Positions 34,565 to 43,882 are shown, counted from the stretch's first letter. The stretch: 64,000 nucleotides of DNA from Tyzzerella sp963558545 (GCF_963558545.1 NZ_CAUWHO010000006.1:34299-98298), one strand, 5' to 3'. A program made the numbers and translations. The notes: generated by a model from the letters alone, not told the origin.

Positions 34565-36619
34565 CTATAATGAAACTGTGTTATTTATAGTATTGAAAAA
34601 TTGGTCAATCTTTTCTTTTAGAGGTTTATTTATATTATCTATAAGTAGAGGGTCTTTTTTATATAGAGTAATGGAAGCTTTTTGCACTTGCTTTAATATT
34701 TCCATATCTTTATACAAGTTAGCTATTTTCATATCTGGTACACCGTGTTGTCTTGTTCCAAAAAAGTCGCCTGTGCCCCTAAGCTCTAGGTCTTTTTCAC
34801 TTAATATAAATCCATCGCTATGTTTTACCATAGTATCTAGCCTTTGCTTAGACTGTTTACTTTTGCTATCGCTTACTAAAACACAATAAGATTTATCACT
34901 ACCACGACCAACACGTCCTCTAAGCTGATGCAACTGAGATATACCAAATCTTTCTGCATTTTCTATAATCATTATTGTTGCATTAGGTACGTTTATACCA
35001 ACCTCTATAACAGTGGTAGACACTAAAATATCTATTTTTCCTTTATAGAAATTATCCATTATTTCTTGTTTTTCGGCATTTTTCATTTTTCCGTGAATAC
35101 ATTCTACACTATAATTAATAAATATTTCATTTTTTAATTGTTCTGTATATGATAAAACAGCTTTTAGCTCCATTTTTTCGTTTTCTTCTATCATAGGGCA
35201 TATAATGTAAGATTGCCTTTTTTCGTCTGCATTTTTTTTAATGAAATTATATATTCTAGGATAATATGTAGAGTTTACAAATATAGTATCTATTTTTTGT
35301 CTACCTGGAGGTAATTTATCTATTGTAGATATATCTAAATCACCATACAAAATAAGTGCTAATGTTCTAGGTATAGGGGTTGCTGTCATAACAAGTGTAT
35401 GAGGATTTTCTCCTTTTTGTGATAAAATTTCTCTTTGTTTAACACCAAACCTATGTTGCTCATCTGTTATAACTGCTCCTAAGTTGTTAAATACAACTTT
35501 ATCTTGTATAATAGCGTGTGTTCCAACTATAATTTTAGCTTCTCCTGATTGTATAAGAGCATAATTTTCTCTCTTTTCTTTAGCCTTTTGGTTGCCAGAT
35601 AAAAAAACACATTTAATATTTAGATTATCAAATATTGCCTTAAACCCTTCAAAATGTTGGCTTGCTAAAACATCGGTAGGAGCCATTATAGCTACTTGAT
35701 AACCATTATTTACTGTTATGTATGCAAGTATTTGTGCTATAACAGTTTTGCCAGAGCCAACATCTCCTTGTATAAGCCTGTTCATAGCTTTATCTTTATT
35801 TAAATCTTCTAATATTTCTTTTAGCACATTATTTTGAGCATCTGTAAGTTTAAAGGGTAGCATATTTAAGATAGGTGTAATATTTGTATTTTTTATATTA
35901 ACATTACATTTTTTATGCTCTAAAATACCTTTTATTTGTAAAAGTTTTGTTTGTAATAAAAATAGCTCTTCAAAAACTAGTCTTCTCCTTGCTATAAAAA
36001 AACTTTTATTATCTTTAGGAAAATGTATATTTTCTATGGCAAACTTTCTAGAGCAAAGGTTATTTTGTGTTAATATTTCATCTGGTAAAAACTCTTTTAT
36101 TTGCTCTTTAACATTAGATAAAGTTTGGTTTATTACTTCTCTAAAAAGTTTTTGTGAAAATTTATATGTAGAGGCATAAATAGGTACTATACGTCCACTA
36201 GATAGCAATTCTCTTTCATCTATTATTTCATAATCTGGAGATTCCATCTGTGTTCTACCATATTTTTGTATTATTTTACCTGTAAATATGTAGTCTGATT
36301 TATATTTTATAGTATTTTTTAAGTATGGTTGATTAAACCAAACAATTTCTAAAAATCCAGTATTATCATCTATGCGTATTTTTGTAATAGATATATTTTT
36401 TATTTTAGTTGTTTCTGGCTTAGATATAACTTTACCTTTTACTGTGTTTATTTTATTTAGCTCTATATCTTTTATTTTACATACATTACTTCTATCATCA
36501 TAATCTCTAGGGAAATATTCTATAAGGTCATTTACTGTAAATACACCTAACTTTTGTAATTTTTTTGAACGTTCTTCTCCTATATTTTTTATGCTTATAA
36601 TATTATCGGATAATAACAT
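34565..36619 (-). CDS. recG: ATP-dependent DNA helicase RecG
   Basis: 684 residues, full length. The N-terminal wedge/OB domain (about 1-200) is followed by superfamily 2 helicase motifs: GDVGSGKTV (Walker A) near residue 285, TDEQHRFGVKQR (DExH box) near 390, VMTATPIPRTL, and QLRGRVGRGSDKS near 575, then the RecG C-terminal GTGDFFGTRQHG. It remodels stalled replication forks and Holliday junctions. The ribosome site is TTAGGAGG. It lies downstream of fakA with a hairpin in between, the usual clostridial order. Confidence 0.96.
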   Translation of the reverse strand: MLLSDNIISIKNIGEERSKKLQKLGVFTVNDLIEYFPRDYDDRSNVCKIKDIELNKINTVKGKVISKPETTKIKNISITKIRIDDNTGFLEIVWFNQPYLKNTIKYKSDYIFTGKIIQKYGRTQMESPDYEIIDERELLSSGRIVPIYASTYKFSQKLFREVINQTLSNVKEQIKEFLPDEILTQNNLCSRKFAIENIHFPKDNKSFFIARRRLVFEELFLLQTKLLQIKGILEHKKCNVNIKNTNITPILNMLPFKLTDAQNNVLKEILEDLNKDKAMNRLIQGDVGSGKTVIAQILAYITVNNGYQVAIMAPTDVLASQHFEGFKAIFDNLNIKCVFLSGNQKAKEKRENYALIQSGEAKIIVGTHAIIQDKVVFNNLGAVITDEQHRFGVKQREILSQKGENPHTLVMTATPIPRTLALILYGDLDISTIDKLPPGRQKIDTIFVNSTYYPRIYNFIKKNADEKRQSYIICPMIEENEKMELKAVLSYTEQLKNEIFINYSVECIHGKMKNAEKQEIMDNFYKGKIDILVSTTVIEVGINVPNATIMIIENAERFGISQLHQLRGRVGRGSDKSYCVLVSDSKSKQSKQRLDTMVKHSDGFILSEKDLELRGTGDFFGTRQHGVPDMKIANLYKDMEILKQVQKASITLYKKDPLLIDNINKPLKEKIDQFFNTINNTVSL

Positions 36620-36649
36620 TTTAGCCTCCTAAGTTAGTTTATTTAAATT

Positions 36650-36678
36650 ATAAAAGGAGCTTTTTAGCTCCTTTATAA
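36650..36678 (-). terminator. hairpin between fakA and recG
   Basis: AAAGGAGCT and AGCTCCTTT (36653-36661, 36666-36674) form a stable hairpin just past fakA on the minus strand. The T-tract is weak, so partial termination or read-through into recG is likely. Confidence 0.5.
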
Positions 36679-36689
36679 TTAACATATTT

Positions 36690-38321
36690 TTATTCTACGG
36701 AAATTACATAATAATATAAAGGCTGGCCACCGTATATAATTTCTGTATCAAGATAGTCATATTTTTCGTTAATATATTCTTCTAATTGTGTGGCTTGTTC
36801 TTCTTTTATATCTTCACCAAAGTATATAGTAATAATGCTAGGGTCTTGTGTATTTTTTATCATATCATCAATAAGATTTTTTGTACCTTGTTGTATATCT
36901 TTATCTACATTGTTAATTTTGCCCTCTAGCATACATAAAATATCGTTTTCTTTTATATCAAAACAATCTATTTTTGTTTCTCTAACTGCAAATGTAACTT
37001 GCCCCGTAGATACACTTTCTATGGCATCTTGCATATTTTCTACATTTTGCTCTAAGCTAGCAGTAGGTAAAAAGCTAGTAAGAGCTGCAAAGCCTTGTGT
37101 TATACTAATAGTTTCTATAACACAAATATTTTTTTTATTATAAGCTTCTTTAGCTTGTTTGGCTGCTAGTATAATATTTTTATTGTTAGGCAATATAAAT
37201 ACATTTTTAGCATTAACTTTTTCAACAGCTATTAAAACATCTTCTATACTAGGGTTCATAGTTTGCCCACCTTGTATAATTTCATCTACACCAAATTCTT
37301 TAAAAAGCTCATTTATACCATCTCCAATAGACACCGATACAAAACCAAATTCTTTCTCATCTGCTTTAGTATCTTCTTGTTTTACGTTAAAATCTATAAG
37401 ATTAGTATGTTGTGTTCTCATATTTTCTATTTTTATGTTATCTAGGCTACCTACCAATAAAGCACGTTCTAAAACTTTACCAGGGTTATCTGTGTGAACG
37501 TGTATTTTGATAAAATCATCATCACTAGCTAATACTATGGAATCTCCAACATTTTCTAAAAAGTCTTTTAAATCTTTTTCTATATTAGGGTTATTATTGT
37601 TAAGATTAATAAAAAACTCTGTACAATATCCATATTTTATATCTACATTTTCTATATTTTTAGGGGGGTTGTTTTCTTTAGGTAGTGTTAAGTCAAGTTC
37701 TATGTAGGTATCATTATCAAATAATCCACCCTCTAGTATGTTTAAAAGTCCTTTTCCACCAGCATCTACTACGCCAGCTTGTTTAAGCTCTGGGAGCATA
37801 TTAACTGTTTTATCTAATACAGTATTTGCATAAGATATTACTTCTTTCATCATTTCCATAATATCTTCTGTTTTGTTTGCCATTTCTAAAGATTTTTCGC
37901 TTATGGCTTTAGATATGGTAAGGATAGTACCTTCTTTTGGCTTCATAACAGCTTTATAAGCTGTTTCCATACCTTTTGTAAAAGCGTTTGCTATATCTTT
38001 GGCATTTGCTATATCTTTTCCCTCTAAGGCTTTAGAAAAACCTCTAAAAAGCTGAGATAATATAACGCCAGAATTACCTCTAGCACCTCTTAAAGAGCCA
38101 GAAGAAAGGGCTTTAGCAACATCGTGTATATTAGGAGAATTTACTTTTGATACTTCTTTGGCAGCAGATAATACAGTTAAAGACATATTTGTACCAGTAT
38201 CTCCATCGGGAACAGGGAAAACATTTAAAGCATCAATATTTTCTTTGTTTTTATTAAGCTTATTAGCACCAGATATAATAAATTTTTTTAGTTTATGTCC
38301 ATCTATCATTAATAATTTCAA
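36690..38321 (-). CDS. fakA: DAK2/DegV-associated fatty acid kinase subunit A-like protein
   Basis: 543 residues. The N-terminal DAK2 (DhaL) domain has NVFPVPDGDTGTNMSLTV near residue 33, the Asp cluster that binds Mg-ATP, and SLRGARGNSGVILSQLFRGF near 75. A YloV-type middle and a C-terminal domain follow, matching FakA, which phosphorylates fatty acids presented by FakB/DegV proteins. No fakB is in the window. The start at TTG (38321) is supported by AGGAGG ten bases upstream; an internal ATG at 38309 is 22 bases from it. It follows the asp23 gene directly. Confidence 0.9.
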   Translation of the reverse strand: MKLLMIDGHKLKKFIISGANKLNKNKENIDALNVFPVPDGDTGTNMSLTVLSAAKEVSKVNSPNIHDVAKALSSGSLRGARGNSGVILSQLFRGFSKALEGKDIANAKDIANAFTKGMETAYKAVMKPKEGTILTISKAISEKSLEMANKTEDIMEMMKEVISYANTVLDKTVNMLPELKQAGVVDAGGKGLLNILEGGLFDNDTYIELDLTLPKENNPPKNIENVDIKYGYCTEFFINLNNNNPNIEKDLKDFLENVGDSIVLASDDDFIKIHVHTDNPGKVLERALLVGSLDNIKIENMRTQHTNLIDFNVKQEDTKADEKEFGFVSVSIGDGINELFKEFGVDEIIQGGQTMNPSIEDVLIAVEKVNAKNVFILPNNKNIILAAKQAKEAYNKKNICVIETISITQGFAALTSFLPTASLEQNVENMQDAIESVSTGQVTFAVRETKIDCFDIKENDILCMLEGKINNVDKDIQQGTKNLIDDMIKNTQDPSIITIYFGEDIKEEQATQLEEYINEKYDYLDTEIIYGGQPLYYYVISVE

Positions 38322-38340
38322 TTTTTTGTATCCTCCTAAG

Positions 38341-38694
38341 TTAATCGTTTATTTTTATGCCTTCAACAAAGATATTTATGGAAGAAACTTGCATACTTGT
38401 AGCCTCTTCTACTTTATATTTAACTGTACTTATAATAGTTTCTGCTACGGCTTTTATATTAGTACCATATTTTACAATAATATGTAAATCTATTATAAGT
38501 TTGTTGTTATCTATGTGAAGTTTAACACCTTTTGTAAGGCTTTCTATTTTTAAAAGCTTAACTATACCATCTTTCATATTTTTACTTGCCATACCAACTA
38601 TACCATAACACTCTGTTGTAGCAAGCCCTGCTATTTTAGCAATAGCCTCTGGCTCTATATTAATTGTGCCTAATTGATTCTCTATATTAGCCAT
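38341..38694 (-). CDS. Asp23/Gls24 family envelope stress protein
   Basis: 117 residues beginning MANIENQLGT at 38694, behind GGAGG; the open frame extends 27 codons upstream but lacks a ribosome site and overlaps the promoter. The Asp23 fold is recognisable from IEPEAIAKIAGLATTECYGI and the VKLHIDNNKLIIDLHIIVKYG beta segment, ending VNIFVEG-like INIFVEGIKIND. Members associate with the membrane or respond to cell-envelope stress. It is the first gene of the asp23-fakA-recG transcript and diverges from rpmB, a conserved arrangement. Confidence 0.92.
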   Translation of the reverse strand: MANIENQLGTINIEPEAIAKIAGLATTECYGIVGMASKNMKDGIVKLLKIESLTKGVKLHIDNNKLIIDLHIIVKYGTNIKAVAETIISTVKYKVEEATSMQVSSINIFVEGIKIND

Positions 38695-38745
38695 AATATA
38701 TTTACCTCCATAAAAAGTTTTATTATTATAACAAAGTTTTATTAT

Positions 38746-38775
38746 ATTATACACCAAAAAAGATATATTTATCAA
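38746..38775 (-). promoter_or_regulatory. promoter of the asp23-fakA-recG operon
   Basis: On the minus strand TTGATA (38775-38770) and TATAAT (38751-38746), 18-base spacer, about 50 bases before the asp23 start. Confidence 0.65.
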
Positions 38776-38862
38776 CTATATTAAAGGTTATTATAAAAAT
38801 AAAAATTTTAAGCTTTACAATTAATAATTTTTTAAACTTAGTAAAAAAATTTAATATAAAGG

Positions 38863-38891
38863 TTGATTTTTAGAAAAAAATCTGTTATAAT
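38863..38891 (+). promoter_or_regulatory. promoter of rpmB
   Basis: TTGATT (38863-38868) and perfect TATAAT (38886-38891) with 17-base spacing, 40 bases ahead of rpmB. It is divergent from the asp23 promoter. Confidence 0.75.
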
Positions 38892-38931
38892 TTTAAACGA
38901 TGATTTTTAAACCTATTAAGGAGGTGTAGTA

Positions 38932-39132
38932 ATGGCTAAATGTGAAATTTGTGAAAAATCAGTTCGTACTGGTCATAGAATTAGCATTAACCGTAGCCAA
39001 GTTTCTCGTCGTGCTAACAGAACTTGGAAACCTAATGTTAAAAAAACTAAAATTATTGAAAATGGGACTGTAAAATCTATCAATATTTGTACAAGATGTT
39101 TACGTTCTAATAAAGTTACTCGTGCGATATAA
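38932..39132 (+). CDS. rpmB: 50S ribosomal protein L28
   Basis: 66 residues with MAKCEICEKSVRTGHRISI at the N-terminus and ICTRCLRSNKV at the C-terminus. The four cysteines (two CxxC pairs) mark the zinc-binding form of L28. The start follows AAGGAGGTG. It is a single-gene transcript with promoter and strong terminator. Confidence 0.97.
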   Translation: MAKCEICEKSVRTGHRISINRSQVSRRANRTWKPNVKKTKIIENGTVKSINICTRCLRSNKVTRAI

Positions 39133-39139
39133 TATTTTG

Positions 39140-39186
39140 GGCTTTTTGTCAATTGTTTATTTTTAACTATTGACAAAAAGCCTTTT
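39140..39186 (+). terminator. terminator of rpmB
   Basis: GGCTTTTTGTCAAT (39140-39153) pairs perfectly with ATTGACAAAAAGCC (39169-39182), 14 bp, followed by TTTT. Confidence 0.85.
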
Positions 39187-39238
39187 CACTTATTAACTTT
39201 AAATTTATTAAGTAAAATTAATATTAAAGAGGTAGACT

Positions 39239-40180
39239 ATGAAAAAACAACTTATAGTTATTGCAGGCCCTACAGCTTGTGGTAAAACGGCATCATCTGT
39301 TTTATTAGCTAAAAAAATAAATGGAGAAATAATATCGGCAGATAGTATGCAGGTATATAAATATATGGATATAGGTACTGCAAAAATAAAAGAAGAAGAA
39401 ACAAAGGGGATAAAGCACTATCTAATAAATGAGTTTTATCCAGACGAAGATTTTTCTATTGCCGTTTTTAAGGAAAGGGCAACAAAGTATATAAATGAGA
39501 TACATAGCAAAGGGAAAGTACCTATATTAGTAGGTGGCACTGGATTTTATATAAACTCTGTTATTTACAACAATGACTTTACAAAAACTGATAAAGATGA
39601 TACATACAGAAAAGAGCTAGAAAATATAGCAATACATAAGGGAAATGATTTTTTACATAATATGCTAAAGGAAATAGATAAAAAATCGGCAGAAGATATA
39701 CATAAAAATAATGTAAAAAAAGTTATAAGAGCTTTAGAATATTATAAGCTAACAGGAGAAAAAATATCTATACATAACGAAAGAGAAAAACAAAAAGAAA
39801 AAGAGTATAACACAACATTTTTTGTATTAAATATGGACAGAAAAAAATTATATGATAGAATAAATTTAAGAGTGGATATAATGATAAGAGATGGGCTTGT
39901 AGATGAGGTTAAAAATCTATTAGATAAAGGTTATAAAAAAGAGCTTGTATCTATGCAAGGGATTGGGTATAAAGAAATAATAAAATATTTAGAGGGTGAG
40001 TATACGCTAGATTATGCCATAGAAATAATAAAAAGGGACACAAGGCATTTTGCCAAAAGACAGGTTACTTGGTTTAAACATCAGGCACAAGATTCTATAT
40101 GGATAGATACTAGTAGTTTTAAAGATGAGGAAATATTATCAGAATATATGAAAGATATATTTATTAACAAAGGAGAATAA
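39239..40180 (+). CDS. miaA: tRNA dimethylallyltransferase
   Basis: 313 residues. The P-loop is VIAGPTACGKTASSVLLAKK at the N-terminus, followed by EIISADSMQVYKYMDIGTAK and PILVGGTGFYINSV, all diagnostic of MiaA, and a later VTWFKHQ near residue 280. It adds a dimethylallyl group to A37 of tRNAs reading UNN codons. AAAGAGGTAG is the ribosome site. The stop is one base before the next start, so the downstream lyase gene is coupled; hfq, which often lies between them in Clostridia, is absent. Confidence 0.96.
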   Translation: MKKQLIVIAGPTACGKTASSVLLAKKINGEIISADSMQVYKYMDIGTAKIKEEETKGIKHYLINEFYPDEDFSIAVFKERATKYINEIHSKGKVPILVGGTGFYINSVIYNNDFTKTDKDDTYRKELENIAIHKGNDFLHNMLKEIDKKSAEDIHKNNVKKVIRALEYYKLTGEKISIHNEREKQKEKEYNTTFFVLNMDRKKLYDRINLRVDIMIRDGLVDEVKNLLDKGYKKELVSMQGIGYKEIIKYLEGEYTLDYAIEIIKRDTRHFAKRQVTWFKHQAQDSIWIDTSSFKDEEILSEYMKDIFINKGE

Positions 40181-40181
40181 G

Positions 40182-41474
40182 ATGGACGTAGCATACAATT
40201 ATATAAAAGAAAAATTTGATGTAGATGAAAAAGTTTTAGCTTTTTGTAAAGATGCAGAAGAAAGCATTAAAAGTATATTTGACAGTATAGATAAAAACGC
40301 AGAAATAAACCAGTATAAAGTGTTACAGGCTATGCAAAAAAATAAACTTAGCGATTGTCATTTTGGTATGACAACAGGATATGGGTATGATGATATAGGC
40401 AGAGATACATTAGAGGGAATATATAAAGACGTATTTAATGCAGAAAGTGCTTTGGTAAGACCTCAAATAATATCTGGTACACACGCCTTAACAGTTGCTT
40501 TGTTTGGCAATTTAAGATATGGAGATGAGCTTTTTTCTCCAGTAGGAAAGCCTTATGATACATTGGAGGGAGTAATAGGGTATGCTAGAGAAACAAAAGG
40601 GTCTTTAAAAGAACACGGTATATCCTATAGACAGTTAGAGCTACTAGAAGACGGAAGTGTAGACTTTAATAATATAGCTAAAAATATAACAGATAAAACA
40701 AAAATGGTAACTATACAACGTTCTAAAGGGTATAGCTATCGTCCTAGCCTTACATTAGAAGAAATTAAAAAAATAATAGAAATAGTAAAAGCTGAAAGAG
40801 AAGATATTATATGTATGGTGGATAATTGCTATGGAGAATTTGTAGATATTATAGAGCCAGCAGAGGTAGGGGCAGATTTGGTTGTTGGGTCTTTAATAAA
40901 AAATCCTGGTGGTGGGCTTGCACCTGTGGGAGGATATATAGTAGGAAAACAAGAATATGTAGATAATTGTGCATATAGGCTAACAGCTCCAGGCCTTGGA
41001 AAAGAAGTAGGCCCTTCTTTAGGCGTTACTGGTGCTTTAATACAAGGGCTATTTTTAGCTCCAACTGTTGTTGCATCTAGCTTAAAAGGAGCTGTATTTT
41101 GTGCTAAAATATTTGAAAACTTAGGATATGATGTAATACCTAAAGCCTTAGAAAAGCGTAGCGATATAGTACAAGCTATACAAATGAAAGATGCAAACAA
41201 GGTTATAGCTTTTTGTCAAGGTATACAAAAGGGTGCTCCTGTTGATAGTTTTGTAGTGCCAGAGCCTTGGGATATGCCAGGATATGATTGTCCTGTTATA
41301 ATGGCTGCTGGAGCTTTTGTACAAGGCTCTTCTATTGAGCTTAGTGCAGATGCCCCTATAAAGCCACCTTATACTGTTTATATGCAAGGAGGACTTACTT
41401 GGTTTCATAGCAAGGTGGGGATAATACTTGCAATAGATGAAATGTATAAAAAAGGTATAGACTTAGGATTGTAG
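40182..41474 (+). CDS. methionine gamma-lyase family / aluminium-resistance-type PLP protein
   Basis: 430 residues of the COG4100 family of fold-type I PLP enzymes. The PLP lysine is probably in VGSLIKNPGGGLAPVGGYI near residue 238, preceded by the Asp that contacts the cofactor in CMVDNCYGEFVD near 210. HFGMTTGYGYDDIGRDTLE near 65 and GTHALTVALFGNLRYGDELF near 105 are family-specific. Family members are annotated as cystathionine beta-lyase-like or aluminium-resistance proteins, but the natural substrate is unclear. AAAGGAG precedes the ATG; it is translated together with miaA. Confidence 0.88.
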   Translation: MDVAYNYIKEKFDVDEKVLAFCKDAEESIKSIFDSIDKNAEINQYKVLQAMQKNKLSDCHFGMTTGYGYDDIGRDTLEGIYKDVFNAESALVRPQIISGTHALTVALFGNLRYGDELFSPVGKPYDTLEGVIGYARETKGSLKEHGISYRQLELLEDGSVDFNNIAKNITDKTKMVTIQRSKGYSYRPSLTLEEIKKIIEIVKAEREDIICMVDNCYGEFVDIIEPAEVGADLVVGSLIKNPGGGLAPVGGYIVGKQEYVDNCAYRLTAPGLGKEVGPSLGVTGALIQGLFLAPTVVASSLKGAVFCAKIFENLGYDVIPKALEKRSDIVQAIQMKDANKVIAFCQGIQKGAPVDSFVVPEPWDMPGYDCPVIMAAGAFVQGSSIELSADAPIKPPYTVYMQGGLTWFHSKVGIILAIDEMYKKGIDLGL

Positions 41475-41544
41475 TTTTTATAAAAAAATAGCATACAATA
41501 AGATTTTTTTAGTATATTTATAAAAAATAGATAAGGAGAATAAT

Positions 41545-42192
41545 ATGAAAATACTAAAAAAATCTTTTTTTATTATGCTTACTTTTGTATTGGTAGGTTG
41601 TTCAAAAGGAAATAATTCTAATGATGATTACGCTAGCGTACAAGAAAAATTTGTTAATATGGAGTCTTATTCTTGTAATGCAGAGGTAACTTTTTATTCT
41701 AATAAAGGAGAAAATACATATACAATAAGCCAACAAGCTAAAAATGATGGTAGGTATTACATAGAAACAACGGCACCAGATAATGTAAAAGGGAATATAA
41801 TACTTTTTGATGGAAATATACTCTGGCAGTACAACCCTAGTTTAGATAGCAAAATATCTATAGGGGATAAAGACAAAATGGCTAGAAAAGAAATATGTCT
41901 TTTTTCATTTTTAGAAAATCATTTAAAAAGTAAAGATATAGCATTAGAAACAGCTAATATAGACGATAGTATATATTCTGTACTAGAAGCCAAAATAGCA
42001 GGTGGTAACAAATATTTTGATAGTGAAAAGCTTTGGATAAATAATGAAACAAAATCTCCAGAAAAATTAGTTATATATGACAAAGATGGTAAAGAAAGAG
42101 TTTTAGTTAAATACAATAGTTTTGTATATAACCCTAAAATAGAAGATAGCAAATTTAATATAGAAAATATTGCAAACACACCAGAAAATTAG
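41545..42192 (+). CDS. LolA-like lipoprotein, GerS-like
   Basis: 215 residues with a lipoprotein signal peptide (LVGC lipobox near residue 19), then a LolA/LppX-type beta fold: YSCNAEVTFYSNKGENTY, WQYNPSLDSKISIGDKD and NETKSPEKLVIYDKDGKERV. It lies directly upstream of alr. In Clostridioides difficile the germination lipoprotein GerS occupies the same place, immediately before alr2, and has the same fold. I infer a GerS-type role in spore cortex processing from synteny, fold and lipobox; no other sporulation gene is in the window to support it. AAGGAGA gives the start. Confidence 0.7.
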   Translation: MKILKKSFFIMLTFVLVGCSKGNNSNDDYASVQEKFVNMESYSCNAEVTFYSNKGENTYTISQQAKNDGRYYIETTAPDNVKGNIILFDGNILWQYNPSLDSKISIGDKDKMARKEICLFSFLENHLKSKDIALETANIDDSIYSVLEAKIAGGNKYFDSEKLWINNETKSPEKLVIYDKDGKERVLVKYNSFVYNPKIEDSKFNIENIANTPEN

Positions 42193-42229
42193 TATCATAT
42201 ATTATTATAAACTTTAGAAGGTGATATTT

Positions 42230-43369
42230 ATGATAGAGTATGAAAGAGTAATAGCAGAGATAAACCTAGACAATATAGCTTATAATATGGCTAATATTAG
42301 AAAAAGTGTAGATGAAAAAACAAAAATAATGGCAATTGTAAAAGCAGATGCCTATGGACACGGTTCAGTTGAGGTGGCAAAAACTGCTCTTTATAATGGG
42401 GCAGATTGGCTAGGAGTAGCTATAATAGATGAAGCGATAGAGCTTAGAAAAAATAATATATTTGAACCTATTTTAATTTTAGGTAACACAATAGAATACA
42501 AGCTTTTACAAGTTATAAAATATAATATTACACAGACTATTTTTTCTTATGATATTGCTAAAAAGCTATCTGATGAGGCTTTAAAAATAAAAAAAAGTGT
42601 GGATATACATATAAAAATAGACACAGGTATGAGCAGGCTAGGATTTTTGCCAACAGAAGAAAGCATAGAAGAAATAATGGCTATAAAAAAATTGCCTTAT
42701 ATAAATATAACAGGAATATTTACACATTTTGCAACATCGGATATGGAAGATAAAAATTTTACTAAAGAGCAATTTGAAAAATATATGTGGATTATAGATA
42801 AATTAGAAAAAAGAGGTATTAATAATCTTATAAAACACGTATCTAACAGTGGAGCTATTTTAGATTTACAAGAGTATAGGTTAGATATGGTAAGAGCAGG
42901 TATTATATTGTATGGTATGTACCCGTCAACACAAGTTTTAAAAAATATAGATATAAAACCTGCTATGAGCCTAAAAACTTATGTAACATATGTAAAAGAA
43001 ATAGAGCCTAATGTTAGCGTTAGTTATTGTCGTACATACTTTACCAATAAAAAAACTAAAATAGCAACTATACCTGTTGGTTATGCTGACGGATATGCAA
43101 GAATATTAAGTAATAAAGCTAGAGTTTTTGTAAATGGGTATTATGCAAATGTGGTAGGAAATATTTGTATGGACCAATTTATGATAGATGTAACTAATAT
43201 ACCTAATATAAAACAAGGGGATATAGTTACACTTATGGGGCAAGATATAACAGCAGAGGAATTAGCAAGGTTACAAAATACTATAAACTATGAAATAGTA
43301 TGTAATATAGGGAAAAGAGTACCTCGTGTTTATATAAAAAATAATGAGTTTTTAAAGATAAAAAAATAG
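42230..43369 (+). CDS. alr: alanine racemase
   Basis: 379 residues. The PLP-binding lysine is in MAIVKADAYGHGSVEVAKTA near residue 37, and the second catalytic residue, Tyr, is near 260-265 in VSYCRTYFTNKK. IDTGMSRLGFLP near 130 and GYADGYARILSNKARVFVNG near 280 complete the family pattern. It supplies D-Ala for peptidoglycan and spores. The ATG at 42230 has AAGGTG upstream; the in-frame GTG at 42221 lies inside that site. It is followed by mazF as in many Firmicutes. Confidence 0.96.
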   Translation: MIEYERVIAEINLDNIAYNMANIRKSVDEKTKIMAIVKADAYGHGSVEVAKTALYNGADWLGVAIIDEAIELRKNNIFEPILILGNTIEYKLLQVIKYNITQTIFSYDIAKKLSDEALKIKKSVDIHIKIDTGMSRLGFLPTEESIEEIMAIKKLPYINITGIFTHFATSDMEDKNFTKEQFEKYMWIIDKLEKRGINNLIKHVSNSGAILDLQEYRLDMVRAGIILYGMYPSTQVLKNIDIKPAMSLKTYVTYVKEIEPNVSVSYCRTYFTNKKTKIATIPVGYADGYARILSNKARVFVNGYYANVVGNICMDQFMIDVTNIPNIKQGDIVTLMGQDITAEELARLQNTINYEIVCNIGKRVPRVYIKNNEFLKIKK

Positions 43370-43484
43370 ATTTTAAAATACACTTGCAAAATAATAATAA
43401 GTTATATTATTTATACTTATGATAGTATAAATATTTTTAAATATGTTCATAATAAAATTAATAAATAGATTAGTAGGTGATATT

Positions 43485-43535
43485 ATGAATATATACATAC
43501 AGATTGAAATTGATGCGGAGTGTGAAAAAAAATGA
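43485..43535 (+). CDS. 16-codon ORF translationally coupled to mazF, in the antitoxin position
   Basis: ATG at 43485 behind TAGGTGAT opens MNIYIQIEIDAECEKK and stops at 43533-43535, overlapping the mazF start (ATGA). A MazE/NdoAI antitoxin of 80-95 residues is expected here; I can find no ribbon-helix-helix ORF in any frame of the 115-base gap after alr. It may be a remnant of the antitoxin C-terminus or a leader peptide; I cannot tell which. Its own ribosome site is good. Confidence 0.45.
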   Translation: MNIYIQIEIDAECEKK

Positions 43536-43879
43536 TTGTGAAAAGAGGGGATATTTTTTATGCAGATTTAAGCCCTGTTGTAGGCTCCGAACAAGGCGGT
43601 GTAAGGCCTATTTTGGTGGTGCAAAATGATATAGGAAATAGATATAGCCCTACTATTATATGTGCTGCTATAACATCTCAGATAAATAAGGCAAAGCTAC
43701 CAACACATATAGAAATAGATTGTAGCAAATATCTATTAATAAAAGATTCTGTAGTTTTGCTAGAGCAAGTAAGGACTATTGATAAAAAGAGAATAAAGGA
43801 AAAAATAGGTCATTTAGATGATATTATAATGAGCAAGGTAGATAAGGCATTATTAATTAGTTTAGGGCTTAATACATAA
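43532..43879 (+). CDS. mazF: MazF/PemK family mRNA interferase toxin
   Basis: 115 residues, full length for the NdoA/MazF family of sequence-specific endoribonucleases. MIVKRGDIFYADLSPVVGSE, the GGVRPILVVQND segment with the catalytic Arg and AAITSQINKAKLPTH with the catalytic Thr are intact, as is LLEQVRTIDKKRIKEKIG. So the toxin looks functional. It starts four bases before the end of a 16-codon ORF and has only a weak ribosome site of its own. It is the last gene after alr and is followed by a strong terminator. No antitoxin gene is recognisable. Confidence 0.94.
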   Translation: MIVKRGDIFYADLSPVVGSEQGGVRPILVVQNDIGNRYSPTIICAAITSQINKAKLPTHIEIDCSKYLLIKDSVVLLEQVRTIDKKRIKEKIGHLDDIIMSKVDKALLISLGLNT

Positions 43880-43882
43880 GGG

